NCBI RefSeq assembly: GCF_023674465.1
Contig: NZ_CP098400.1
Location: forward strand, 1,764,801-1,828,800
Length of the DNA stretch: 64,000 nucleotides
Source of the DNA: Xiashengella succiniciproducens
GTDB lineage: Bacteria; Bacteroidota; Bacteroidia; Bacteroidales; Marinilabiliaceae
Direction of reading: 5' to 3'
Shown: piece by piece, positions 44,792-53,755 of the stretch
Position numbering within the stretch: the stretch's first letter is position 1
How the letters are laid out: each line of letters starts with the position of its first letter
The notes under the pieces: model-generated
What the model was told of the DNA's origin: nothing
What the model saw: only the letters and a program-made list of their open reading frames with translations
Database searches by the model: none
Position numbers and translations under genes: made by a program

Positions 44792-45565
44792 ATGGGAAGA
44801 TTGACTATGAACAGTAATATATTCAAAGCATTAGCATTGGCAGCTCTTGTGCTTATATCGGGTCAGGCATGGGCCGACAGCCGTGTCGACAAGGCCAATC
44901 AGCACTATGCTGCAGAAGAGTACGAGAATGCAATCCAACTGTATGAGGATGTTCTCAACTCAGGTATGGAAGCTCCGGAACTCTACTATAACCTTGGTAA
45001 TTGCTACTACAGACAGGGACTGCTTCCTGCAGCCATACTGAATTACGAAAGAGCCTTGCTTCTGGCTCCTCACGATAAGGATATCAGGTACAACCTCGAA
45101 CTTGCCTACAGCCAGATACCCGATAAGATCGAGCCTCTGGGCGAGATCTTCCTGGCTCAGTGGTTTGCTTCAATTCGCAACACCACCAAGTCTGATACCT
45201 GGGCCTGGATCTCTATTGCCAGTTTCTCACTATTCCTGATTTTGCTGCTGGTCTATTTCTTTTCAAAACGCAGTGCATTACGTAAACTAGGTTTCTTCGT
45301 CGGGCTCCTGTTTCTGCTCATCTCAACCACTACATTTTTCTTTGCCAAGTATCAGAAGGAAAGGCTGGTAAACAGGAATACTGCAATAGTCTTCTCGCCG
45401 TCTGTCACAGTCAGAAGTGCACCTGATGCGGGTAGTACTGAGCTTTTCGTTTTGCACGAAGGCATTAAGGTAAAACTGCTGCAGCAAAACAATAACTGGT
45501 ACGAAATCCAGATTGAGGATGGAAATGTAGGCTGGATTCATGCAGAACATGTAGAGGTTATCTAA
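44792..45565 (+). CDS. batE: TPR/SH3 membrane protein BatE
   Basis: A 257-residue exported protein at the end of the bat operon. The signal peptide (MNSNIFKALALAALVLISGQAWA from the second Met) is followed by TPR repeats (about 30-110, GNCYYRQGLLPAAILNYERALLLAP), two transmembrane helices (ISIASFSLFLILLLVYFFS and LGFFVGLLFLLISTTTFFFA), and a C-terminal bacterial SH3 domain (SVTVRSAPDAGSTELFVLHEGIKVKLL..., ending NVGWIHAEHVEVI), a peptidoglycan-binding or protein-binding module. The start may be ATG 44792 or 44807; the latter gives a tighter signal peptide. Confidence 0.92.
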   Translation: MGRLTMNSNIFKALALAALVLISGQAWADSRVDKANQHYAAEEYENAIQLYEDVLNSGMEAPELYYNLGNCYYRQGLLPAAILNYERALLLAPHDKDIRYNLELAYSQIPDKIEPLGEIFLAQWFASIRNTTKSDTWAWISIASFSLFLILLLVYFFSKRSALRKLGFFVGLLFLLISTTTFFFAKYQKERLVNRNTAIVFSPSVTVRSAPDAGSTELFVLHEGIKVKLLQQNNNWYEIQIEDGNVGWIHAEHVEVI

Positions 45566-45637
45566 GCCACGCAGTTTTACTGAAAATCAGTGGATTGCAA
45601 TAGCAAAATGCATCCGTAAAGCAATAGGAAATATAAA

Positions 45638-45693
45638 AGGACCTGCAGCATCTTTACCCTCCTTGGTAAAGCTTTGCTGCAGGTCCTGTTTTC
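45638..45693. terminator. Intrinsic terminator between batE and htpG
   Basis: Outer arms AGGACCTGCAGCA (45638-45650) and TGCTGCAGGTCCT (45675-45687) pair over 13 bp. Inner arms CTTTACC (45652-45658) and GGTAAAG (45665-45671) pair over 7 bp. GTTTTCT follows on the plus strand. It serves the convergent bat and htpG transcripts. Confidence 0.8.
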
Positions 45694-45726
45694 TACTACC
45701 GAGTCCGGCGTTTCCGGATTACATTA

Positions 45727-47781
45727 TCAGATCAGATCAATACTACGTTTTACAAATCTGCTGAGGGCTTCGCCCTTGAGCATATTGTTTGACAGTAGTG
45801 CAAGGTCGATAAGCTGTGAAATCAATTTGTTGCCTGAAGCATATTCTTTCAGCAATTCATCCTTCTTGTCCTTCTGCTCCTTTATCTTCTTGCTGACATC
45901 TTCAAGCTCTTCCTTTTCAGCCTGGGGGATTTCCTCTTCCTTCTTATCCTTTTTAGCAGCTTCAAGCTCAGCCTTCCTGGACTCAAGTGAACTAATTCTG
46001 CTATATACAGACTTCAGCTTTTCACCTAGTTCGCCTTCAACACCCTCAACGATCCTCTTGACCAAGGGGTGGTTGCCATTCACTACAAGGTTGTAGCTGT
46101 CGGGCATATCGCCATAGAACATCATACCTCCGCCACCCATAGAGCTCATGTCCTTCATCCGTCTCATAAACTCATTCTGAGTAATAATTACAGGGGAATC
46201 ATTCTCGGTTAATGCCTCAAAGGAAACAACAAAGTGGGATTTGGAGAGCTGCGGTATTTGTGAAGAAAACAATGTTGTAAGTTCTTCACGTTGCTTGTCG
46301 GTCAACTTCAACTCCTGATGCTCTTCCTTCTGAATCAGTTTGTCAACCACATCACTGTCAACCCTGACGAAGCGGCAGTCTTTAAACTTCTGCTCAAGGA
46401 AGTTGACAAAGTGAACGTCAAGATGACCGTCCATCATCAGCACATCATAACCCTTGTTCTTTGCTGCTTCAATAAATGAATACTGATCTTCCCTGCTGGT
46501 GCTGTACAGATAGACAAGATTGTTGTGTTTGTCAGTCTGATTGGTCTTAATCAGTTCTTTATACTCATCAAATGTAAAATACTTATCATCAGTATTTCTC
46601 AGGAGGGCAAACTTTGCAGCCCTATCATAGAATTTCTCATCGGTAAGCATACCATACTCGATAAAGATTCTAAGATCGTTCCACTTGTCTTCAAGTGATT
46701 TACGGTCGTTCTTAAAGATCTCTTCAAGACGGTCAGCCACCTTCTTGGTGATATGGCCTGATATCTTTTTGACATTACTGTCACTTTGCAGGTATGAACG
46801 TGATACATTTAGCGGTATATCCGGAGAGTCTATCACACCGTGCAGCAAAGTAAGGAACTCAGGGACTATTCCTTCAACCGAGTCGGTCACATAGACCTGG
46901 TTACAGTAAAGCTGTATCTTGTTTTTCTGCAGTTCTATATTGCTCTTAATCCTTGGGAAATACAGGATACCAGTAAGTTTGAAAGGATAGTCAACATTGA
47001 GATGGATATTAAACAAAGGATCTTCTGACATTGGGTACAGATCCCTGTAAAACTCCATATAGTCTTCTTCTTTAATCTCAGCAGGCTTGCGGGTCCACAG
47101 TGGATTTGTCTCATTGATTACATTATCCTTATCTGTCTCAACCTCCTTACCGTCCTTCCATTCCTTCACCTTACCAAAGACAACCGGAATAGGCAGGAAG
47201 CGGCAATACTTCCTTAAAAGTTGCCTTATCTCACCCTCTTCAAGGAACTTCTTGTTCTCGTCATCAATATACAGTATTACATCAGTTCCCCTCTCCTTTC
47301 TGTCTCCATCCTCTATAGTATATTCAGTAGACCCATCACAGCTCCACTTGACAGCCTTAGCACCTTCTTTGTATGACAAGGTGTTGATTTCCACCTTACT
47401 GGAAACCATAAAAGAACTATAAAAACCAAGTCCGAAGTGACCAATTATAGCGTTGGCGTCCTTCTTGTACTTTTCAAGAAACTCATTAGCTCCAGAGAAT
47501 GCGACCTGGTTGATATATTTATCGATTTCTTCTGCGGTCATACCAATACCGCTGTCACTAATGGTAAGGGTTTTCTTTTTCTGATCCACTGAGACCCTTA
47601 CTTTCAGTTCACCCGGATCACCCTTAAATTCACCCACACCCGACAGGGTTAAAAGCTTCTGGGTAGCATCTACCGCATTCGACACAAGTTCACGAAGGAA
47701 GATCTCATGATCTGAATAGAGGTATTTCTTAATAATTGGAAAAATGTTCTCGGTAGATACACCAATAGTGCCTTTTTGCAT
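45727..47781 (-). CDS. htpG: Chaperone protein HtpG (Hsp90)
   Basis: A 684-residue ATP-dependent chaperone. The N-terminal GHKL ATPase domain shows LRELVSNAVDATQKL (near residue 32), ISDSGIGMT (near 76), and GHFGLGFYSSFMV (near 119). The middle domain includes the catalytic-type SRSYLQSD. The C-terminal domain carries a charged, coiled insert of the kind seen in Bacteroidota HtpG (KAELEAAKKDKKEEEIPQAE...). The start at 47781 follows AGTAGGAT. The upstream hairpin and the possible promoter overlap at 47806-47846 are described separately. Monocistronic; convergent with batE. Confidence 0.97.
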   Translation of the reverse strand: MQKGTIGVSTENIFPIIKKYLYSDHEIFLRELVSNAVDATQKLLTLSGVGEFKGDPGELKVRVSVDQKKKTLTISDSGIGMTAEEIDKYINQVAFSGANEFLEKYKKDANAIIGHFGLGFYSSFMVSSKVEINTLSYKEGAKAVKWSCDGSTEYTIEDGDRKERGTDVILYIDDENKKFLEEGEIRQLLRKYCRFLPIPVVFGKVKEWKDGKEVETDKDNVINETNPLWTRKPAEIKEEDYMEFYRDLYPMSEDPLFNIHLNVDYPFKLTGILYFPRIKSNIELQKNKIQLYCNQVYVTDSVEGIVPEFLTLLHGVIDSPDIPLNVSRSYLQSDSNVKKISGHITKKVADRLEEIFKNDRKSLEDKWNDLRIFIEYGMLTDEKFYDRAAKFALLRNTDDKYFTFDEYKELIKTNQTDKHNNLVYLYSTSREDQYSFIEAAKNKGYDVLMMDGHLDVHFVNFLEQKFKDCRFVRVDSDVVDKLIQKEEHQELKLTDKQREELTTLFSSQIPQLSKSHFVVSFEALTENDSPVIITQNEFMRRMKDMSSMGGGGMMFYGDMPDSYNLVVNGNHPLVKRIVEGVEGELGEKLKSVYSRISSLESRKAELEAAKKDKKEEEIPQAEKEELEDVSKKIKEQKDKKDELLKEYASGNKLISQLIDLALLSNNMLKGEALSRFVKRSIDLI

Positions 47782-47805
47782 ATCCTACTCTATTTCAAGG
47801 TTCAA

Positions 47806-47846
47806 CAAATAAAAAAATACACAGCCTTTGATTTTCAAAGGCTGTG
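47806..47846 (-). terminator. Terminator of the DJ-1/DUF4395 pair, possibly overlapping the htpG promoter
   Basis: A perfect 12-bp stem (CACAGCCTTTGA and its complement, 47820-47846) with a 3-base loop is followed on the minus strand by TATTTTTTTATTTG. It ends transcripts coming from 47916. The T run contains TTTATTTG (a near match to TAnnTTTG), and a TTTG in the stem lies 22 bp upstream, so an htpG promoter may use the same bases. Confidence 0.7.
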
Positions 47847-47915
47847 CCAAATGCTGACATGTGACAAAAGTGCAGCCGTACAGCTATAATGTCAGATAAT
47901 ATTGATAAAAAGTAC

Positions 47916-48389
47916 CTATTCCTTAAATGGTTCCTTGTATGTCAGCTTGTATATATGAGGATAGATATAACAAGCCATACAAAAGCCAAACGCAGCTTCA
48001 AGAAATGAGAATAAACCAAGGATTCCGGCACTTACCAGAGCCGCAGTATACAACCTGAAGATGCCCAGCACAATAATAAGAATACATAAGAAGTATCCTA
48101 TCTTGGCAGCAAACAGCTTAGGCCCTGCATTCTGCATTTTCGGTTTAATGCCAAATGACTTGACGATAAACCTGGACAGCAGTGCCAATGGACTGTATTC
48201 AGACATATCATTAGCCCTTAAGGCAAAGTCAATTGCCAAAAACACTATCAGAAACAGGTTATGAATATAAAAGAATAGTAGCAGGATAAGCAATGTAAAA
48301 AGGGCATTGAACCTTGCCACAGGAGCATTAATCTGCTGGTCAGATACGGGACATAAAAAACTTAGCTTCATATAAGGGTATTTAGTCAT
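47916..48389 (-). CDS. DUF4395 membrane protein
   Basis: A 157-residue integral membrane protein of the DUF4395 family. Family residues include FLCPVSDQQINAPVARFNALFT at the start and the four hydrophobic helices, ending with LGLFSFLEAAFGFCMACYIYPHIYKL. The FCMACYIY cysteines are typical of the family, and a Cys lies in the start FLCPVSD motif. The function is not known. Its ATG shares one base with the TAA of the DJ-1 gene (TAATG), so translation is coupled. The pair ends at the hairpin before htpG. Confidence 0.85.
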   Translation of the reverse strand: MTKYPYMKLSFLCPVSDQQINAPVARFNALFTLLILLLFFYIHNLFLIVFLAIDFALRANDMSEYSPLALLSRFIVKSFGIKPKMQNAGPKLFAAKIGYFLCILIIVLGIFRLYTAALVSAGILGLFSFLEAAFGFCMACYIYPHIYKLTYKEPFKE

Positions 48390-48937
48390 TATTCAACAAC
48401 CATTTTTTTCTTTAGTTCAAGCATCTCAGCCTCTCCGGAGAGATTTTTTACAATCTCAAGAGAAAACGCCATTGCAGCACCAACACCTTTTCCGGTAATA
48501 ATCTTACCATCTGTAACTGCCGGACTGTTTACAATAATAGCACCATGCAGGTGTTTTTCATAACCCGGATAACAGGTTGCCTTCTTTCCTTGAAGAAGTC
48601 TCATTTCACCCAAAACCATTGGAGCAGCACAAATCGCTGCAACCCACCTGCCATTTTCATAAAACCTTGAAACAAGGTTTTTGACCTTTTCATTTGCAAG
48701 GAGGTTGGTTGCACCCGGAATGCCACCGGGAAGCATGATTAAATCTCCGTTTTCTACAGAAACATCATTAAGGAAAGCGTCAGTCTTTACCTCAATATTG
48801 TGAGCTCCCTTTACTATAGGCTCGCCGGTAGCAGAGACCAGATACACCTCATAACCAGCCCTTCGCATTACGTCCGCAGGCATAAGTGCCTCAACCTCTT
48901 CATAACCCGATGCCAATAAAATATATGCACGTTTCAT
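48389..48937 (-). CDS. DJ-1/PfpI family protein
   Basis: A 182-residue cytoplasmic protein of the DJ-1/YajL branch. The nucleophile elbow is AAICAAP with Cys 103, and the supporting acid is in GYEEVEAL (Glu 14 or 16). The block LPGGIPGATNLLANEKV is typical for the branch. Family members are linked to protection from oxidative and dicarbonyl stress; enzymatic deglycase or glyoxalase activity is reported but debated. It is first of a two-gene unit with the DUF4395 protein and divergent from the acyl-activating gene across 134 bp. Confidence 0.93.
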   Translation of the reverse strand: MKRAYILLASGYEEVEALMPADVMRRAGYEVYLVSATGEPIVKGAHNIEVKTDAFLNDVSVENGDLIMLPGGIPGATNLLANEKVKNLVSRFYENGRWVAAICAAPMVLGEMRLLQGKKATCYPGYEKHLHGAIIVNSPAVTDGKIITGKGVGAAMAFSLEIVKNLSGEAEMLELKKKMVVE

Positions 48938-49041
48938 AGTCTCTAAGGTTTTATTGATTTACCCATACGTAAATATAAGCAACCTCATGTAAATATAAAA
49001 CTGGTGTAATATCAGCATTTTTTAGTTCGGATATGAATACG

Positions 49042-49049
49042 TAACTTTG
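49042..49049 (+). promoter_or_regulatory. -7 box for the acyl-activating/acyltransferase gene
   Basis: TAACTTTG matches TAnnTTTG; only T-rich sequence is seen at -33. The leader would be about 16 nt. Confidence 0.4.
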
Positions 49050-49071
49050 AAACTTTATTTAATGTCAGCGA

Positions 49072-51519
49072 ATGATTAAAAACCACGGTAACAAAAAGGC
49101 CATAACTGTGGGTGTCAGTGAGATAAGTTATGGCGAATTGTTTGCCAGGATCGAGCAATTCAGTAAACTAATTGAAGTAGCGGAAGGCGAACGTGTAATA
49201 ATTTTTTCAGAAAACAGGCCCGGATGGCTCTTTGCTTTCCTCGCAATATGGAATAAGTCAGCTGTACCGGTACCTGTAGATTTTCTTGCGACCGAATCGG
49301 AACTCTCCTATATCCTTTCAGACTCACAACCTAGTGCAATATTTGTTTCCAGCGAAAAAAAGCCTCTGCTTGAGAAAGCTATGGCAGCTACAGGAATACT
49401 TGCACAGATAGTATTGATAGACAGCGAGGAGCAGACTCAGTGCGGCACATCCAGCCTGGAGTCCCTACCTCCTTACAAAGACGACCAGACTGCAGTAATA
49501 ATCTATACCTCGGGCACAACAGGTTCACCCAAAGGTGTAATGCTGTCGTATGGCAATCTTATGACCAACCTCGACGGGGTGGTTAGGAAGATTCGTATCT
49601 TCCGTGAGGACTCCAGAGTAATGATCCTCTTGCCTCTGCATCATATCTTCCCGCTATTGGGTTCATTCATCGCCCCCTTGCATGCTGGGGGCTCTGTAGC
49701 CATCAGTCCTTCGATGACGTCCGAGGACATGATCAACACACTCAACCACAATAAGATTACAATAATTATCGGAGTTCCCCGCCTCTATGAAGCAATTCGC
49801 AAAAGTATCAGACTTAAGATAGATCAAAGTCCGGTGGCTAAGGCCCTCTTTGCTTTGGCAGGCAAACTCCAGTCAAAACGATTTTCAAGATTTGTCTTTT
49901 CTGCTGTCCACAAAAAATTTGGAGGAAAGGTAGATATCCTGGTAGCCGGTGGTGCAGCACTTGACCCTGAAGTGGGCCAAGACTTCAAAACCCTCGGTTT
50001 TGAAGTTCTCGAAGGCTTCGGCATGACCGAGGCGGCCCCGATGATCACCTTTACCCGTCCGGGTAGAGTACGTATCGGTTCAGCTGGAGAAGTCCTTCCG
50101 GGAACCGAGATGATGGCCAAAGACGGAGAAATTATTGCCCGTGGGGGCCACATTATGAAGGGTTATTACAACAACCCAGAAGCAACAGCCGAAGTAATCA
50201 AGGATGGCTGGCTTTATACTGGTGACCTCGGATATATTGACAAGGATGGATATCTGTATATTACAGGACGTAAGAAGGAGATTATTGTACTAAGCAACGG
50301 AAAGAATGTAAATCCTGCCGAACTTGAAGAATACATTGTGCAATCCCCTCTTGTATCCGACTGTGCTGTATTCTTTCATGATGACAGGCTTTGTGCCGTT
50401 ATAGTACCTGCAATTGAGGATGAAGACCATAAGTTACTTTACCAGAAACTACTTGAAGAGGTTATAGAGCCTCTTAATGTTAAAGTATCGTCATACAAGC
50501 GCATAGGAGGTCTCTATATCACATATCGAGAACTGCCCCGAACAAGGCTTGGGAAGTTGCAGCGTTTCAAACTGGAAGAGCTCGTTGAGAAAGACGGCGA
50601 AACCGAAGAGGAAGAAAACGATGGTCCTGTTTCCGAGGAACTCAGAATTATTGCTGAGTTTATCTCTGCCGAGAAAGGCAGAAAGGTCAGACCCATGCAT
50701 CATCTGGAATATGACCTGGCACTTGACTCACTCGACCGTGTAGGTCTGCAGGTCTTCTTAAGTCAGAACTTCGGTGTAAAAATAGAAACATCTGAGATAT
50801 TGCGCTTTCAAACTGTAGCAAATCTTGCCGAGCATGTTGCTGCTACCAAAACAAGATTGGAAGAAGGCAGAACGGATTGGTCAGCAATATTGCGTGAGAA
50901 AGTTCAGTTCAAACTGCCGGAATCATGGATCCCAACAAGGCTTGCTATGCGTCTTTCAAGATATGTGTTCAAGCTTTACTTCAGATACAGGACAAGGGGT
51001 CTTGATAACATTCCGGATGAACCCTGTATTATTGCATCCAACCACCAGAGCTTCTTCGATGGTTTGTTTGTTGCTTCTTTACTGCGAACAGCCCAGATAG
51101 GCAAGACTTACTTCTACGCTAAGGCCAAGCATGCTGATAAACCAATATTCAAATTCCTTGCACAAAGAACCAATGTGATAGTGGTTGACCTCAACAACAA
51201 CCTCAAGGAATCCATTCAGAAGCTTGCCGAGGTACTGCGTTTGCGCAAGAATATATTGATCTTCCCTGAGGGTACCAGATCAGCTAACGGAAACATAGGA
51301 CAGTTTAAGAAGACCTTTGCCATACTAAGCAGAGAGCTCAACATCCCTGTAGTTCCCGTTGCTATAAAGGGTGCCTCAGATGCACTGCCCAAAGGCAGTA
51401 TCTTTCCCAGACCTCTGAAAAAAGTCCAGGTAGAGTTTCTTGAACCATTATATCCAGAAAACTACACCTACGATCAAATTGCCAATATTGTACGAAACAG
51501 GATCATCGAAACAATGTAA
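49072..51519 (+). CDS. Fused acyl-AMP ligase, acyl carrier domain and lysophospholipid acyltransferase (Aas-like)
   Basis: An 815-residue protein with three recognisable parts. Residues 1 to about 500 form an AMP-binding acyl-CoA/ACP synthetase: IYTSGTTGSPKGV (near 143), the family's DGWLYTGDLGYIDKDGYLYITGRKKEII (near 378) and the closing LPRTRLGKLQRF. Residues about 520-590 look like an acyl carrier domain, with the pantetheine serine in LALDSLDRV. Residues about 620-815 are a PlsC-type acyltransferase with NHQSFFDG (HX4D) and FPEGTRS. Such fusions could load an acyl chain on the built-in carrier and move it to a lysophospholipid for membrane repair, as Aas does in E. coli in a two-domain form. 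The central ACP is unusual for classical Aas. It stands alone, 48 bp before the DUF554 gene. Confidence 0.88.
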   Translation: MIKNHGNKKAITVGVSEISYGELFARIEQFSKLIEVAEGERVIIFSENRPGWLFAFLAIWNKSAVPVPVDFLATESELSYILSDSQPSAIFVSSEKKPLLEKAMAATGILAQIVLIDSEEQTQCGTSSLESLPPYKDDQTAVIIYTSGTTGSPKGVMLSYGNLMTNLDGVVRKIRIFREDSRVMILLPLHHIFPLLGSFIAPLHAGGSVAISPSMTSEDMINTLNHNKITIIIGVPRLYEAIRKSIRLKIDQSPVAKALFALAGKLQSKRFSRFVFSAVHKKFGGKVDILVAGGAALDPEVGQDFKTLGFEVLEGFGMTEAAPMITFTRPGRVRIGSAGEVLPGTEMMAKDGEIIARGGHIMKGYYNNPEATAEVIKDGWLYTGDLGYIDKDGYLYITGRKKEIIVLSNGKNVNPAELEEYIVQSPLVSDCAVFFHDDRLCAVIVPAIEDEDHKLLYQKLLEEVIEPLNVKVSSYKRIGGLYITYRELPRTRLGKLQRFKLEELVEKDGETEEEENDGPVSEELRIIAEFISAEKGRKVRPMHHLEYDLALDSLDRVGLQVFLSQNFGVKIETSEILRFQTVANLAEHVAATKTRLEEGRTDWSAILREKVQFKLPESWIPTRLAMRLSRYVFKLYFRYRTRGLDNIPDEPCIIASNHQSFFDGLFVASLLRTAQIGKTYFYAKAKHADKPIFKFLAQRTNVIVVDLNNNLKESIQKLAEVLRLRKNILIFPEGTRSANGNIGQFKKTFAILSRELNIPVVPVAIKGASDALPKGSIFPRPLKKVQVEFLEPLYPENYTYDQIANIVRNRIIETM

Positions 51520-51535
51520 ATACGCAAAAACATCT

Positions 51536-51560
51536 TATTTTTGTGGGGAAGCCACAAAAA
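51536..51560 (+). promoter_or_regulatory. -7 box and hairpin before the DUF554 gene
   Basis: TATTTTTG (51536-51543) matches TAnnTTTG but has no TTG at -33. It overlaps a perfect 9-bp hairpin: TTTTTGTGG, loop GGAAG, CCACAAAAA. The hairpin ends seven bases before the ATG. It may mark the start of the DUF554 to MurU gene run. Confidence 0.35.
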
Positions 51561-51567
51561 TCCTTAG

Positions 51568-52263
51568 ATGATCGGAACGCTAGTCAATGCAACCACGATA
51601 ATAATCGGAGGTTCAATAGGTATCGCCTTTAAGAAAAGATTGCCTCAAAAGACCATAGACCTGGTATTTCAGGGTCTCGGCCTTGTAACCCTTTGTATAG
51701 GAATATCTATGTTCCTTGACAACAGCTCCCTCATCGTAGTGGTTCTTTCAGTGCTTGCTGGTTGTGTAACCGGTATGACCTTACGTGTTGGTGAACGGAT
51801 AGACAAGGCATCGGCTAGGCTCAAGCGACGTTTCTCAAGCAACAGCGAAAACTTCACCGAAGGCCTAATTACTGCATTTCTGCTATACTGCATAGGAGCG
51901 ATGACTATTATGGGCTCCATCAATGAAGGCCTGGGTAAGGGTCCCGAAATACTTATTACCAAAGCCATAATCGACGGATTTGCAGCTGTTGCATTGGCTT
52001 CAGCATTGGGTGTAGGGGTATTATTCTCATCAATACCGCTGATTTTATTTCAGGGCAGTATCACTCTGCTTGCCTTCGTATTTGGCGACTTGTTCAACGA
52101 AGCCATTATCAACGACCTTTCAGCCACAGGAGGAGTACTCCTTGCAGGAATAGGATTCAACTTACTGAGACTATTAAAAATAGAGGTAAGCAATATGTTG
52201 CCCGCTATTTTATATGCTATCTTGTTTTCATATATCAATACCCTGCTGACTGCAGCAGTTTAA
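51568..52263 (+). CDS. DUF554 family membrane protein
   Basis: A 231-residue inner-membrane protein of the DUF554 (YdfK/YqgA) family with about six or seven helices. Family blocks are MIGTLVNATTIIIGGSIGIAFKKRLP at the start, EGLITAFLLYCIGAMTIMGSINEGLG in the middle, and VLLAGIGFNLLRLLKI near the end. The function is unknown; some members are discussed as possible transporters. Six bases separate its stop from the GTG of the AmgK-RapZ gene, so they are co-transcribed. Confidence 0.92.
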   Translation: MIGTLVNATTIIIGGSIGIAFKKRLPQKTIDLVFQGLGLVTLCIGISMFLDNSSLIVVVLSVLAGCVTGMTLRVGERIDKASARLKRRFSSNSENFTEGLITAFLLYCIGAMTIMGSINEGLGKGPEILITKAIIDGFAAVALASALGVGVLFSSIPLILFQGSITLLAFVFGDLFNEAIINDLSATGGVLLAGIGFNLLRLLKIEVSNMLPAILYAILFSYINTLLTAAV

Positions 52264-52269
52264 AGAGTT

Positions 52270-53700
52270 GTGCAATTGGAACAGACAGTAAAAGAAAGGT
52301 TATTGGCTCTATATGAGCAATGGGCAGGAGAATCCGTTGGTGCGATAAGCGAACTGCCTCCATCAGGTTCTGACCGCAGATACTTTCGTATCAGCTCTCC
52401 TAATGCCAAGGCATTAGGAGCTATCAACAAGGATCTGAGAGAAAACATGGCTTTTATTGAATTCAGCCGTTTTTTCAAATCCAGAGGGCTTAGAGTTCCC
52501 GAGATTTATGCGGTTGATGCCGATATGGACTGTTATCTGCTTGAAGATTTCGGTGGCACCACACTTTTCGAACTACTGTCCACCCGACGCAAGGATAAAG
52601 AGATACCCGAAGATATAGAAGCTCTCTACAGGGAGAGCATCATACAGCTTCTGAGCTTTCAAACAGAGGGAAGGGAACTGGATTTTTCGCACTGCTATCC
52701 CCGCGCAAGATTTGATAAACAGTCAATGATGTGGGATTTGCACTACTTCAAATATTATTTTCTGAAACTGGCACGCATCAGCTTTGATGAGCAGTTGCTC
52801 GAGGATGACTTCAACCGCTTCAGTGACTTCCTACTCAAAAGCGATAGCACCTACTTTATGTACCGTGATTTCCAGAGCAGGAATATCATGGTTACGGATG
52901 GAGGTCTGGCCTTTATTGATTATCAGGGTGGACGTCGCGGAGCCCTTCAATATGACCTGGCTTCATTGCTGTATGATGCCAAGGCTGACCTGCCTCAGGA
53001 GCTGAGGGAGGAACTGCTGGAGCATTATCTGGAACTCCTTACTCCTGCTACAGGAATTTCCCGTGTCCAATTTATGGAGACCTATCACGCTTATGTCCTT
53101 ATCCGGATTATGCAAGCCATGGGCGCTTACGGATTCAGAGGCTTCTACGAAAAGAAGCAGCACTTCCTGAGAAGCATTCCCTATGCCCTGACAAACCTAA
53201 AGCACCTGTTGTCAACCTGCAATGAATTCAAATACTTCCCCATGCTCTACAAGGTATTGTGTGACCTGTGTGAGAACCAGGCCTTGCTTGAGATTTCAGC
53301 CGAGCAGGACCTGACCGTAAGTATTTGCAGTTTTTCATTCAAGAGGGGTATCCCCGTTGACAACAGTGGCAATGGAGGTGGCTTTGTATTCGACTGCCGT
53401 GCATTGAGTAATCCTGGACGTTATGCAGAATATAGTACACTTACAGGTAAAGACCCAGAGGTTATTGACTTCCTTCAAAAAGCACCAGAGGTACATAGCT
53501 TCCTGGAGAATATTTATAGCATTGTGGATCAATCAGTTGAAAACTATTTAGGCAGGGGCTTTAAACACCTTATGGTTAGTTTCGGTTGTACTGGTGGAAG
53601 GCACCGTTCTGTATACTGCGCAGAGCGACTGGCAGAACATCTCAGGAGTAAGTACAGAATAAGGATAAACCTGAAGCATCTTGAACAGGATAACCATTGA
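52270..53700 (+). CDS. Amino-sugar kinase (AmgK-like) fused to a RapZ C-terminal domain
   Basis: A 476-residue soluble protein made of two known domains. Residues 1 to about 330 are an aminoglycoside-phosphotransferase-like kinase of the COG3178 (AmgK) type: PSGSDRRYFRIS (nucleotide loop), catalytic YRDFQSRNIMV (Asp 200, Asn 205; the usual His is Tyr), and metal-binding FIDYQGGRRG (Asp 217). Residues about 348-470 are the RapZ C-terminal domain, with FSFKRGIP, FVFDCRALSNPGRY and SFGCTGGRHRSVYCAERLAEHL; the RapZ N-terminal P-loop domain is absent. AmgK phosphorylates MurNAc and GlcNAc at C1 in Pseudomonas; the RapZ C-domain binds glucosamine-6-phosphate in E. coli. A kinase with built-in amino-sugar sensing is an attractive inference. 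GTG start; mrpA begins 55 bp later. Confidence 0.87.
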   Translation: MQLEQTVKERLLALYEQWAGESVGAISELPPSGSDRRYFRISSPNAKALGAINKDLRENMAFIEFSRFFKSRGLRVPEIYAVDADMDCYLLEDFGGTTLFELLSTRRKDKEIPEDIEALYRESIIQLLSFQTEGRELDFSHCYPRARFDKQSMMWDLHYFKYYFLKLARISFDEQLLEDDFNRFSDFLLKSDSTYFMYRDFQSRNIMVTDGGLAFIDYQGGRRGALQYDLASLLYDAKADLPQELREELLEHYLELLTPATGISRVQFMETYHAYVLIRIMQAMGAYGFRGFYEKKQHFLRSIPYALTNLKHLLSTCNEFKYFPMLYKVLCDLCENQALLEISAEQDLTVSICSFSFKRGIPVDNSGNGGGFVFDCRALSNPGRYAEYSTLTGKDPEVIDFLQKAPEVHSFLENIYSIVDQSVENYLGRGFKHLMVSFGCTGGRHRSVYCAERLAEHLRSKYRIRINLKHLEQDNH

Positions 53701-53755
53701 CAATAAGGCATAAAACTATTAAAATACAAATGAACAAAGGAAAAGACGGCTGTTG

